This document shows positions 57,072 to 64,000 of a DNA stretch of 64,000 bases, piece by piece (position 1 is the stretch's first letter; the number at the start of each line of letters is the position of its first letter). The notes beneath the pieces were generated by a model that made no database searches, had not been told where the DNA came from, and saw only the letters and a program-made list of their open reading frames with translations. The position numbers and the translations under genes are program-made. The stretch is from Cohnella pontilimi (lineage in GTDB: Bacteria; Bacillota; Bacilli; Paenibacillales; Paenibacillaceae). The stretch covers positions 248,001 through 312,000 of the forward strand of contig NZ_SUPK01000003.1 in the NCBI RefSeq assembly GCF_005049045.1. The letters are read 5' to 3'.

Positions 57072-59186
57072 TCATGCCTTCGCGATTTTCCAGCCTGTCG
57101 TGTTGCTCACGATCTCGTAGACAAAACCTTCCGGCTGCCGCTTAATCTCGATTTCCAGCACACCACTTCCAAGACGCATCCTCCGGACCGACAAAGTGTT
57201 CATGCCGGACGGCAAAGCGGGACGCAGCGCAATTTCCCGGTTCCCATAATCCAATCGAAGACCCATCATCGCTTGAACGAAGACGAGCGGTGTGGCGGCC
57301 GCCCATGCCTGCGGAGAGCATGCGACCGGATAAGGCACCGGCTTTCCTTGCTCCGCGGAATAGCCGCAGTAAAGCTCCGGCAGCCGGTTGTTCTCGAAAT
57401 AAGATCCTGCCAGCAGCAGCCCTTCGACGACCGTCATCGCTTCTTTATGGAAACCTTCGGATGCCAGTCCGATCAAGCAGATGGAGTTGTCGTGCGGCCA
57501 TACGCTGCCGTTATGGTAACTCATCGGGCTGTAAGCCGTCTCGCCCACGGCCATGGTGCGGATGCCGTATCCGCCGAACAATTCCTTGGACACGAGCTTT
57601 TTCGCTACCGCCGCTGCACGGTCTTTTTGCAGCATACCCGACATCAGAACATGACCCGGATTGGACGTCACCGTCTCTACCTGCTTGCGGTCTTGGTCCA
57701 GCGCCATCGCATAAAATTGATCGCTTTCCACCCAGAATTCCTTCTCAAACCGCTCCTGCAGCTGCTCCGCTTCCGCAGCCAGCTTGGATGACCACGCAGC
57801 CATATTTTCGCCAGCCCCGTTTACACCCGGCAGCAGCTCGGACAGCAGACGCTTCGCCTGGTACACATATCCTTGCACCTCGGCAAGGGAGATCGGTGCC
57901 TCGGCGAACTGTCCGCTCCGATGAACGGCAGAATTGCCCGAGTCTTTCCAGCCCTGATTCGATATCCCTTTGGCCGATTTGCGATCGTAGGACGTAAATC
58001 CGCGGCCGTCCGGATCTCCGTACACATCGATCCATTCCAGCGCACGTTTCACATTCGGCAGTAGCTGCTCCAGCAGCTGCTTATCGTCCGTCCAACGCAC
58101 GTATTCGCCAAGCAAAATCAAAAACAGCGGCGTCGCATCCACTGTGCCGTAATACGGTGTGAATGGAACCTGATCCGTGTTCGCCAGTTCGCCCTTGCGA
58201 AGCTCGTGCATGATTTTGCCGGGCTGCTCGTCTCTCCACTCATCGACCTTCTCGCCTTGGAACTTCGCCATCGTAAGAAGGGTGCCTTTAGCCAGCTCCG
58301 GATGAATAGGCAGCATTTGCAGCGCGGTAATGAGACTGTCGCGTCCGAACGGTACGGCATACCAAGGCAATCCGGCCACCGGGAACCGGCCTTCGCCCAC
58401 ATCGGTCAGCAAAACACGCACGTCCAGCAAACCGCGATCGTACAGCCGGTTGAACAGGTCATGATCGCTCGTCACCGCGGTAGATTGCTGTTCCCAATCC
58501 GCATAAGAATCCCTGAGCGCTTGAATGGCCTGCGCCTGCGGATGGCGCTGCGGTTTGCGGCCGTCAATCACCGGCGTGAAGAACAGATCGACCGCATGGG
58601 ATTCGCCCGGCTCCAGCTCCATTTCGTACGTCACCGACGCTCCCTCGGCCGATACACTCACATCCAGCGGCTTCTCGCCCCACTCGACCAGCAGCTCGCG
58701 CTTGACCCCGTCGAGTCCGTCGTAACCGATCCCGACGCCGGATTCCAGCTGACGGATCGGCTTTTTGCTGCCGACGTTGCCGTTTTGGAAGCCCCGGACA
58801 ATGAACATATCCGCGAAGTCGGCGTCGAAAGCGACGGAAATCCGAAACTTCGTGCGGACCGGGTTAAAGTTGGTCGCCTTGATCGTTTCGTACAGCACAT
58901 CCTCATAAATGAACCGGGTCCTGTCGATTTCGACGGTTTCGCGCCACAGCACCAGTTCGCCGTTTTCCCGAACATCATGATTGGTGAGCAAAATTTGCGA
59001 AATATAGTTTTGATCCGCTTCAGAGGCGAGCAGAATCGGCTTGTCGCCGTTGATCGTGACCGTGAGTTTGCTGAGGAACCGCATGTCCTGCGTATATAAT
59101 CCTTGGCCTGCCTTGCTGTCCGAAATATCCCCGGACAAATCCGTCAGCAAGAACAAATCGTTTTCTTTAATGACTCTGTATTCCAT
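57072..59186 (-). CDS. Glycogen-debranching-like glycosidase (amylo-alpha-1,6-glucosidase)
   Basis: A 704-residue cytosolic glycosidase. The N-terminal glycogen-debranching N-domain (residues ~1-210) reads ENDLFLLTDLSGDISDSKAGQGLY in part. A catalytic (alpha/alpha)6 barrel follows (about 235-600) with AGLPWYAVPFGRDSLITALQM and SYHNGSVWPHDNSICLIGL, which carries likely acid residues. Relatives trim alpha-1,6 or short sugar side chains. It is last in a sugar operon: LacI regulator, binding protein, two permeases, then this enzyme. It probably breaks down the imported oligosaccharide; the substrate is unknown. GGGGTGG lies just before ATG at 59186. Confidence 0.88.
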   Translation of the reverse strand: MEYRVIKENDLFLLTDLSGDISDSKAGQGLYTQDMRFLSKLTVTINGDKPILLASEADQNYISQILLTNHDVRENGELVLWRETVEIDRTRFIYEDVLYETIKATNFNPVRTKFRISVAFDADFADMFIVRGFQNGNVGSKKPIRQLESGVGIGYDGLDGVKRELLVEWGEKPLDVSVSAEGASVTYEMELEPGESHAVDLFFTPVIDGRKPQRHPQAQAIQALRDSYADWEQQSTAVTSDHDLFNRLYDRGLLDVRVLLTDVGEGRFPVAGLPWYAVPFGRDSLITALQMLPIHPELAKGTLLTMAKFQGEKVDEWRDEQPGKIMHELRKGELANTDQVPFTPYYGTVDATPLFLILLGEYVRWTDDKQLLEQLLPNVKRALEWIDVYGDPDGRGFTSYDRKSAKGISNQGWKDSGNSAVHRSGQFAEAPISLAEVQGYVYQAKRLLSELLPGVNGAGENMAAWSSKLAAEAEQLQERFEKEFWVESDQFYAMALDQDRKQVETVTSNPGHVLMSGMLQKDRAAAVAKKLVSKELFGGYGIRTMAVGETAYSPMSYHNGSVWPHDNSICLIGLASEGFHKEAMTVVEGLLLAGSYFENNRLPELYCGYSAEQGKPVPYPVACSPQAWAAATPLVFVQAMMGLRLDYGNREIALRPALPSGMNTLSVRRMRLGSGVLEIEIKRQPEGFVYEIVSNTTGWKIAKA

Positions 59187-59206
59187 TTCTGCCACCCCGT
59201 TTGTTG

Positions 59207-60043
59207 TTAGCCCTTCACACCGGAAGACGCCACGCTGTTTTGCACTTGCTCCTGCACTAGCAGATAAATGATGATACCCGGTAGGATAACCAACGTCAAT
59301 GCCGCGAACAGCCGCGTGTAATTGTACGAGAACGCTTCGTTAAAAAATTGTACCGCAACCGGCAGTGTGCGGTTCGCTTCATCCGCCGTCAGCACAAGCG
59401 CATAGAAGTATTCGTTCCACGCCTGGATGAACATGAGCACGCCGGCTGTCACCATCCCGGACTTCGCCAGCGGCAGGTTGACGTTCCAGAAAATCCGCCA
59501 GAAGCCCGCGCCGTCAATGATCGCCGCTTCATCGAAATCTCTCGGAATCGACGCGAACGACAATCTCAGAATGAACAAAGCGAGCGCCATCCCGAACGAC
59601 GTGTACACGAGAATGAGCCCCGTTTTCGTATTGTACAGGCCCAATTTGTTAATCAGAGCGAAGATCGGCTGAGCGCGCGAATAGCCCGGCACCAGCAGCG
59701 TAATGGTACATAGCACGAACAAAAAGTTTTTACCGCGGAAATCGAATTTGCCGAAAATGTACCCCGCCAGCGAGTAAATGAAGACCGCGATTAGCGTGGC
59801 CGTCACGGCGACGATCAACGAATTTTTAAAATAGCTCAAAAAATTGTACTGGGTGAACACGTCCGAATACACTTGAAAATCCAACGTTTTCGGTATCGAA
59901 AACGGGTTGCTCAGGATTTCCTTGTTCGTTTTGAAGGAGGACACGACAACCCAGACAAGCGGAAAAATCGAGATCAGGAACGTAAAGAGCATGACCCCAT
60001 AGGAGAAAATCCGTTCGGGGATTTCTCTGACTCGCACTTTCAT
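59207..60043 (-). CDS. Carbohydrate ABC transporter permease (MalG type)
   Basis: A 278-residue CUT1 permease with six predicted helices. The EAA loop reads FDEAAIIDGAGFWRIFWNVNLP. It pairs with the MalF-type permease upstream, with 16 bases between them, and precedes the glycosidase gene. GGAGG is about 10 bases before the ATG. No ATPase is encoded nearby, so a shared MsmX-type ATPase is likely. Confidence 0.92.
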   Translation of the reverse strand: MKVRVREIPERIFSYGVMLFTFLISIFPLVWVVVSSFKTNKEILSNPFSIPKTLDFQVYSDVFTQYNFLSYFKNSLIVAVTATLIAVFIYSLAGYIFGKFDFRGKNFLFVLCTITLLVPGYSRAQPIFALINKLGLYNTKTGLILVYTSFGMALALFILRLSFASIPRDFDEAAIIDGAGFWRIFWNVNLPLAKSGMVTAGVLMFIQAWNEYFYALVLTADEANRTLPVAVQFFNEAFSYNYTRLFAALTLVILPGIIIYLLVQEQVQNSVASSGVKG

Positions 60044-60059
60044 CCGGTTCGCACCTCCG

Positions 60060-60935
60060 TTAGTATGTTCTTTCGTTCATTTTGAACGCCCGGTTGATGA
60101 TAACCATCACCAGCATCCCGAGCAGGATCATGATGGTCGCCGCGGAATTCGCATAGCCGTGCTGATAGTTGACGATTCCGTCGTAGAGCATGAGCGTTAT
60201 ATTGTAAGTATCGTTACCGGGGCCGCCTCGAGAGGTCAGGGCCACTTCCTCGAACCCGGCGATCCGGGCCGTTACGGACAAAATGATGCCGGTAGCGATG
60301 GCATTCTTGACGAGTGGAATGTTGATGAAGCGTGTGACCTGCCATTCGGAAGCGCCGTCCAACAAGGCGGCTTCGTGCACTTCTTTCGGAATGGCCATCA
60401 GATCGTTATACACAATTAACGTTACATACACCGCGTAGAACAACCAAGTCAAAGTAATGGCGAAAAAAGCTGCAGGCGATTCGTAAAACCAGCTCACGTG
60501 AAAGTTGCCGAAACCGAGCTTGCGAACACCGTTATTGATGAGCCCATACTCATCGTTAAAGATGAGATTGTAAATCATCGCCCAAGCGGCGGAGGAGATG
60601 ACCATCGGAATCATGAAAGCGCCCCGCACCAGTCGCCAGCCGAAGCGCTTTTTGTATAACACGAAAGCGACCAGGGTACCGAACCCTACGTGCGCGGTTG
60701 CGGCGATGAGCGACCATAGAAACAAGTTCTTCATCGAGATCAGGAAGGTATTGTCGTAACTGATCAATTTCACATAGTTGTCGAAACCGACGAACACGGG
60801 CTTGCTCATGCCGTTCCAATCCGTAAATCCGGTGACCAAGACGGTCAGGATCGGAATGAGATAAAACAGGCAAAGAACAGCGATCGTAGGCGCCAAAAAT
60901 GCGGCAATCCACAATTTCACCCACTTGTTCTTCAT
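60060..60935 (-). CDS. Carbohydrate ABC transporter permease (MalF type)
   Basis: A 291-residue CUT1 permease with six predicted helices, opening KNKWVKLWIAAFLAPTIAVL. The EAA loop reads VHEAALLDGASEWQVTRFINIP. It forms the transport channel with the downstream MalG-type product. ATG at 60935 follows GGTGG closely; the ATG at 60986 is less well placed. It lies in the same unit as the binding lipoprotein upstream and the glycosidase downstream. Confidence 0.92.
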   Translation of the reverse strand: MKNKWVKLWIAAFLAPTIAVLCLFYLIPILTVLVTGFTDWNGMSKPVFVGFDNYVKLISYDNTFLISMKNLFLWSLIAATAHVGFGTLVAFVLYKKRFGWRLVRGAFMIPMVISSAAWAMIYNLIFNDEYGLINNGVRKLGFGNFHVSWFYESPAAFFAITLTWLFYAVYVTLIVYNDLMAIPKEVHEAALLDGASEWQVTRFINIPLVKNAIATGIILSVTARIAGFEEVALTSRGGPGNDTYNITLMLYDGIVNYQHGYANSAATIMILLGMLVMVIINRAFKMNERTY

Positions 60936-61022
60936 AAATCCACCTGCCTTCCTAAATTTCCTCCGATAATCCATAGAGCCTCCCACTGGGAGGTGGAAGG
61001 CTCATCCTGCATCAGTTGCGAA

Positions 61023-62408
61023 TTACTTTTTAAATTGCTGAGCTTTCTGGGTCAACTGCTTCGCGAATTGCTCCGGCGTTACGGAACCTTTCGCCAGCAG
61101 CGCCAGGTAGCGCCCGAACTCGGACTGACCGATTTGGTTCGGCCATACGTCTTGCATCGCTTTTACGAGCACTTTCAGGTCGGTCGTCGATTGCTTGTTG
61201 AACTCGCCAAGAATCGGGCTGACCTTGGAGTTGACTTCGTCGGAAGCCGGCAGGTTCGGAGCGAATCCGCCTTCCGCGATCATCCATTGTTTCAGCTCTT
61301 CCGGCGTCATGCGGAATTCCATAAAGGCGAGTGCTGCGTCGGTTTCGCCTTGGGAAAGTCCATTCGGAATCCACCAGGAGTAGCCTTGCACGTTGTCGAT
61401 GCCTACGCCGCCAGGGCTCAGGGAGAAGCCGACTTTCTGGTCAAATCCGGCAGGCGCTTTGGTCGTGTCGGAGAAATCGCCGACCATCCAAGGACCGTTC
61501 GCGATCATAGCCGCTTTCTCGTTCAAGAAGGCGTTCGCTGCGTCGGCGTATTTCGCGCCGATTGCGTTCGGGCTGGAATACTTTTGCAGCCATTTTTGAA
61601 TTTCAGTAAACGTGGAAACCCACATCGGAGACGTGTAATCGTACGTGATCGCCGTATCTTTCAGCACGTCGGCGCCGCCCGGCTGGCCAGCCAGGAATGC
61701 GGTGCCGAGAAGCATCGTGGTCCAGCCGTTCTCGCCCGTCATGAGGGACAGCGGCGTGAAGCCTGCTTTTTTCAACGCTTCGCACGCTTGATCGAATTCT
61801 TCGAACGTCATTTGGGAAATCGGCTTTGTGATGCCGGCTTTTTGGAACATTTCTTTGTTGAAGTAGATGCCCGTCGGACGGGTAACGGCAAGCGGCATCG
61901 TGTAGATGTGGCCGTCTTGCGTGTTGAATTTCACGGAATCTTCGATGAATACTTTTTGCAGGTCAGGCTTGGTGTCCAGCCAAGGCTTCAGGTCGTAAAT
62001 TTCACCGTTCTTGATCAGCTGCTCGATGAATTCGCGGTCGCCGGATTCTACCAGCGCCGGGAGCTTCTTTTGCTGCCAGAGCAACTTGATTTTGTCTCTA
62101 TACTTGTCGTCCGGCACTTCTTCAATTTGAATTTCGTATTGGCCCTCGTATTTCTTGTTGAAGCGATCGATTTGCGGCAGGAAGAACTTCGCGCCGACGT
62201 TCGCTCCTGCTTTGTAATGAGGAATTTTCAGTACGACTTTCTCTGCCGGCGTGGAAGCCGATGCGCTCGGGCTTGCCGACCCGGACGCACTCGGAGTTGC
62301 GCTCGGGCTGCTTTGGCTGCCCGAGTTGTTTTTGTTTCCGCCGCATGCCGTCAAGATCAACAGAAAGCACAAGCTCAGAACAGAAGCGATTTTGTAGCTT
62401 TTCTTCAT
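61023..62408 (-). CDS. Sugar ABC transporter substrate-binding lipoprotein
   Basis: A 461-residue lipoprotein. Lipobox LTAC puts the lipid on Cys22 (LLILTACGG), then a Ser/Ala/Pro tether. The mature domain is a type 1 extracellular sugar-binding fold (VVLKIPHYKAGANVG; later AAMIANGPWMVGDF). It starts the sugar ABC operon. GGGGAG is 7 bases before the ATG. LacI-like operators (62495-62508 and 62553-62566) lie upstream, so control by the adjacent LacI protein is likely. Confidence 0.93.
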   Translation of the reverse strand: MKKSYKIASVLSLCFLLILTACGGNKNNSGSQSSPSATPSASGSASPSASASTPAEKVVLKIPHYKAGANVGAKFFLPQIDRFNKKYEGQYEIQIEEVPDDKYRDKIKLLWQQKKLPALVESGDREFIEQLIKNGEIYDLKPWLDTKPDLQKVFIEDSVKFNTQDGHIYTMPLAVTRPTGIYFNKEMFQKAGITKPISQMTFEEFDQACEALKKAGFTPLSLMTGENGWTTMLLGTAFLAGQPGGADVLKDTAITYDYTSPMWVSTFTEIQKWLQKYSSPNAIGAKYADAANAFLNEKAAMIANGPWMVGDFSDTTKAPAGFDQKVGFSLSPGGVGIDNVQGYSWWIPNGLSQGETDAALAFMEFRMTPEELKQWMIAEGGFAPNLPASDEVNSKVSPILGEFNKQSTTDLKVLVKAMQDVWPNQIGQSEFGRYLALLAKGSVTPEQFAKQLTQKAQQFKK

Positions 62409-62494
62409 TCCGATACTCCCCTTCACTTCATTTAAAATATATTTAAAGATTCCTGGGTAGGAACTCTTTAAATCTGTCGAAAACCTGCTGTTTT

Positions 62495-62508
62495 CCAAAA
62501 CCGTTTTC
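62495..62508. promoter_or_regulatory. LacI-type operator 1
   Basis: CCAAAACCGTTTTC, an imperfect palindrome of the AAAACGTTTT type, ~90 bases upstream of the binding lipoprotein. It matches the sites at 62553-62566 and 63626-63640. Confidence 0.55.
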
Positions 62509-62552
62509 AATTGTTATCACAACCGTTGCAGCGCTTACAAAAAGGTTATTAC

Positions 62553-62566
62553 CCAAAACGCTTTGG
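62553..62566. promoter_or_regulatory. LacI-type operator 2
   Basis: CCAAAACGCTTTGG, a near-palindrome between the LacI gene and the binding lipoprotein. Confidence 0.6.
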
Positions 62567-62586
62567 ATTTACTGCAAAAGGCATTG

Positions 62587-63606
62587 TTAACTGAGCCTCT
62601 TCGTGCTTTCGCGTACGACCAACTGATTCGCCAGCACCACTTTGTGGCGCACTTGCCGGCCCTCCAGCATATCGATCAGAAGCTGTGCCGCTTGATAGCC
62701 GAGATCGTATTTCTCTTGCCGGACGGTCGTCAGCTTCGGCGAACAGTAGGAAGCAATTGAAATATCATCGTATCCGATGAGCGAAACCGAATCCGGGATC
62801 GGCCGGCCCATCGCTTCGCACGCCTTCATCGCGCCAAGCGCCATCAAATCGCTCGCGCAGAAAATCGCGGTAACGTCCGGGTGACGCTGCAGCAAGCCGC
62901 GTGCCGCCGCTTCCCCGCCTTCTTCGGAAAAACGTCCGTCTTCCACCAGCGCGGGATCGTACGGAATGCCCGCCTCTTGCAGGCCGAGTATGTATCCCGA
63001 TAATCTCTCGCGGCTGACCGAAGCCTCCATATGACCGTTGATCATGGCGATCTTCCGGTGGCCCAGCTGGGCCAAATGAGCTACGGCTTCCCTTGCCCCG
63101 GCGACATTATCGCTCGTGACATGGCCGACCCATTCGCCGTCGATCGGAATATCGATGAGCACACAAGGAAAATCGGGCTGATTGATGACTTCCGCCAAAT
63201 ATGGATCGCTGGTTTTCAGCCCTTGCAGGATCGCACCGTCCACGTTCCGCTCTCTGCACAAATCGGAGTACGACTTATGCAATTGCTTCTTGGGATTGGT
63301 GCTGAACAATAAAATATCGTAGTTGAGCTCGCCTGCGCGGTCGTTGATGCCGCACAACACTTCGAATGCGAAGGCATCCTTGGCGTTGGAACGTTTGATC
63401 TCCGAAATGATTACGCCGATCGTGTTCGTTTTTTTGAGCACCAGACTTTGCGCCTGTGCGTTCGGCCGGTACGACAGCTCTTCCGCCAGCTTCTTGATCC
63501 TGTTCCGCGTCTTCTCGTTCACGTCCGGATATCCGTTCAACGCCCGGGACACCGTCGTAATCGATACGCCTGCCGCCTTTGCCAGATCCTTAATGGTTGT
63601 TGCCAT
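62587..63606 (-). CDS. LacI family transcriptional regulator
   Basis: A 339-residue sugar-responsive repressor. The N-terminal HTH is a clear LacI type: IKDLAKAAGVSITTVSRALNG (split), then YPDVNEKTRNRIKKLAEEL, followed by the hinge LSYRPNAQAQSL. The C-terminal part is a periplasmic-binding-protein-like ligand domain (NTIGVIISEI; LIGYDDISIA). It lies upstream of the sugar ABC operon on the same strand and probably binds the CCAAAACG-type palindromes before itself and before the operon. AGGAG is 9 bases before ATG at 63606. Confidence 0.95.
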   Translation of the reverse strand: MATTIKDLAKAAGVSITTVSRALNGYPDVNEKTRNRIKKLAEELSYRPNAQAQSLVLKKTNTIGVIISEIKRSNAKDAFAFEVLCGINDRAGELNYDILLFSTNPKKQLHKSYSDLCRERNVDGAILQGLKTSDPYLAEVINQPDFPCVLIDIPIDGEWVGHVTSDNVAGAREAVAHLAQLGHRKIAMINGHMEASVSRERLSGYILGLQEAGIPYDPALVEDGRFSEEGGEAAARGLLQRHPDVTAIFCASDLMALGAMKACEAMGRPIPDSVSLIGYDDISIASYCSPKLTTVRQEKYDLGYQAAQLLIDMLEGRQVRHKVVLANQLVVRESTKRLS

Positions 63607-63625
63607 GCTTGAGGTCTCCTGATTT

Positions 63626-63640
63626 CCAAAACGTTTTCGG
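63626..63640. promoter_or_regulatory. LacI-type operator 3 (autoregulatory)
   Basis: CCAAAACGTTTTCGG, containing the perfect palindrome AAAACGTTTT, 20 bases upstream of the LacI start. A looser related sequence lies at 63670-63690. Confidence 0.65.
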
Positions 63641-63715
63641 TACGGTACGACTCCATTATAGGCGACAAAGAAAACGATTACAACGTTTTTTTATCCAGCT
63701 TTGTCCATCCCGAAT

Positions 63716-63761
63716 AAAAGCCGGGAAACAAAGGGATTTCTCCCCTTGCCGCCCGGCTTTT
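63716..63761 (-). terminator. Terminator at the end of the truncated gene
   Basis: aaaagccggg (63716-63725) pairs with cccggctttt (63752-63761). On the minus strand T residues follow. Confidence 0.85.
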
Positions 63762-63773
63762 CCATCTTCGTCC

Positions 63774-64000
63774 TTACTTCTTCTTGTCTTTCACGACAAT
63801 CTTGGTCGGTGCACTTGTCACTGTCGCTCCCGTCGCAGGAGCGTGGTCGGATTTCGGTGTCACCTCGAATTTCAAATATTTGTTGGAGTCTCTCTGCTGC
63901 GGGATGTAGGTTCGGGAAGTCGCGTCTTTGATGAGCTTGTATTTTCCGTTCACTTCATCCGACACGTACCAACGGTATACGCTGCCCTGCTCTTGATCCC
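63774..64000 (-). CDS. C-terminal end of a secreted-type protein (partial)
   Basis: The open frame runs past the window edge, so only the last ~75 residues are seen. The sequence VYRWYVSDEVNGKYKLI then ATSRTYIP is typical of Ig-like modules with a W-Y-x-x-D-x-x-G-x-y-x-x-I-x-x-A-T-S-x-T-Y pattern, common near the ends of extracellular glycosidases and surface proteins in Paenibacillaceae. The end is VVKDKKK. The main function cannot be told from this part. The product is 5' truncated only by the window. Confidence 0.65.
   Translation of the reverse strand, partial: DQEQGSVYRWYVSDEVNGKYKLIKDATSRTYIPQQRDSNKYLKFEVTPKSDHAPATGATVTSAPTKIVVKDKKK

Noticed and set aside
60993..62435. A 480-codon plus-strand open frame
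   Set aside because: Antisense to the sugar-binding lipoprotein; no domain or ribosome binding site.

Overview
The window looks like chromosome from a moderately GC-rich, spore-forming, Gram-positive bacterium of the Paenibacillaceae (Paenibacillus/Cohnella type). Evidence seen in the sequence: strong AGGAGG-type ribosome binding sites, frequent TTG/GTG starts, lipobox lipoproteins instead of periplasmic proteins, a KapB sporulation-phosphorelay protein, YesM/YesN-type two-component genes beside CUT1 sugar transporters, and KGG-repeat and WGxxGxxG small proteins. No rRNA, tRNA or CRISPR array was recognised. Most genes are on the minus strand and end in clear hairpin terminators.

Layout. 0-16 kb: PilZ protein, divergent XRE regulator, glutamate synthase large subunit (gltB), a secreted SGNH hydrolase, a secreted BIG2-type Ig-repeat protein, a GlcG/HbpS protein, a TetR-YhgE/Pip pair, kapB, a UgtP-like glycosyltransferase overlapping an alkyltransferase-like DNA repair protein, and a small unknown protein. 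16-24 kb: two secreted proteins with 3 and 7 cadherin-like repeats in 294-bp units, sharing a nearly identical 3' block, then a GNAT gene followed by three phage-tail-collar (MdpB-like) genes. 24-31 kb: M48 peptidase, NAD-sugar epimerase, ABC-F ATPase overlapping an MBL-fold hydrolase, and a CvfC-like HEAT-repeat protein. 31-39 kb: a sugar ABC transporter (lipoprotein and two permeases) followed by a second binding lipoprotein, a YesM kinase and a YesN regulator. 39-45 kb: two alpha/beta hydrolases, LysE exporter, HAD phosphatase, MFS transporter and CorA.

45-56 kb is the most interesting region. It has a complete pqqABCDE set for pyrroloquinoline quinone (PQQ) synthesis, unusual in a Gram-positive. 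The tiny PqqA precursor peptide is present, and an M19 membrane-dipeptidase gene follows pqqE directly where Gram-negatives need a PqqF/PqqG protease. Facing this operon are a secreted carboxypeptidase-regulatory-domain protein and a lipoprotein PQQ-dependent dehydrogenase whose catalytic Asp sits in a W-D-Y-D motif resembling lanthanide-dependent enzymes. Nearby are a c-type cytochrome and a lipoprotein with a complete CuA (COX2-type) copper site. I infer a membrane-surface quinoprotein oxidation system: PQQ made in the cytosol, substrate oxidised outside the membrane by the anchored dehydrogenase, and electrons passed to cytochrome c and/or the CuA protein. A broken tatC remnant and a 51-bp tandem repeat lie at its left edge.

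56-64 kb: an HExxH protein, a KGG-repeat stress protein, and a LacI-controlled sugar operon (LacI; ABC lipoprotein and permeases; glycogen-debranching-like glycosidase). The window ends inside the 3' end of another secreted-type gene. Functional assignments rest on motif and family recognition by eye; no database search was run.
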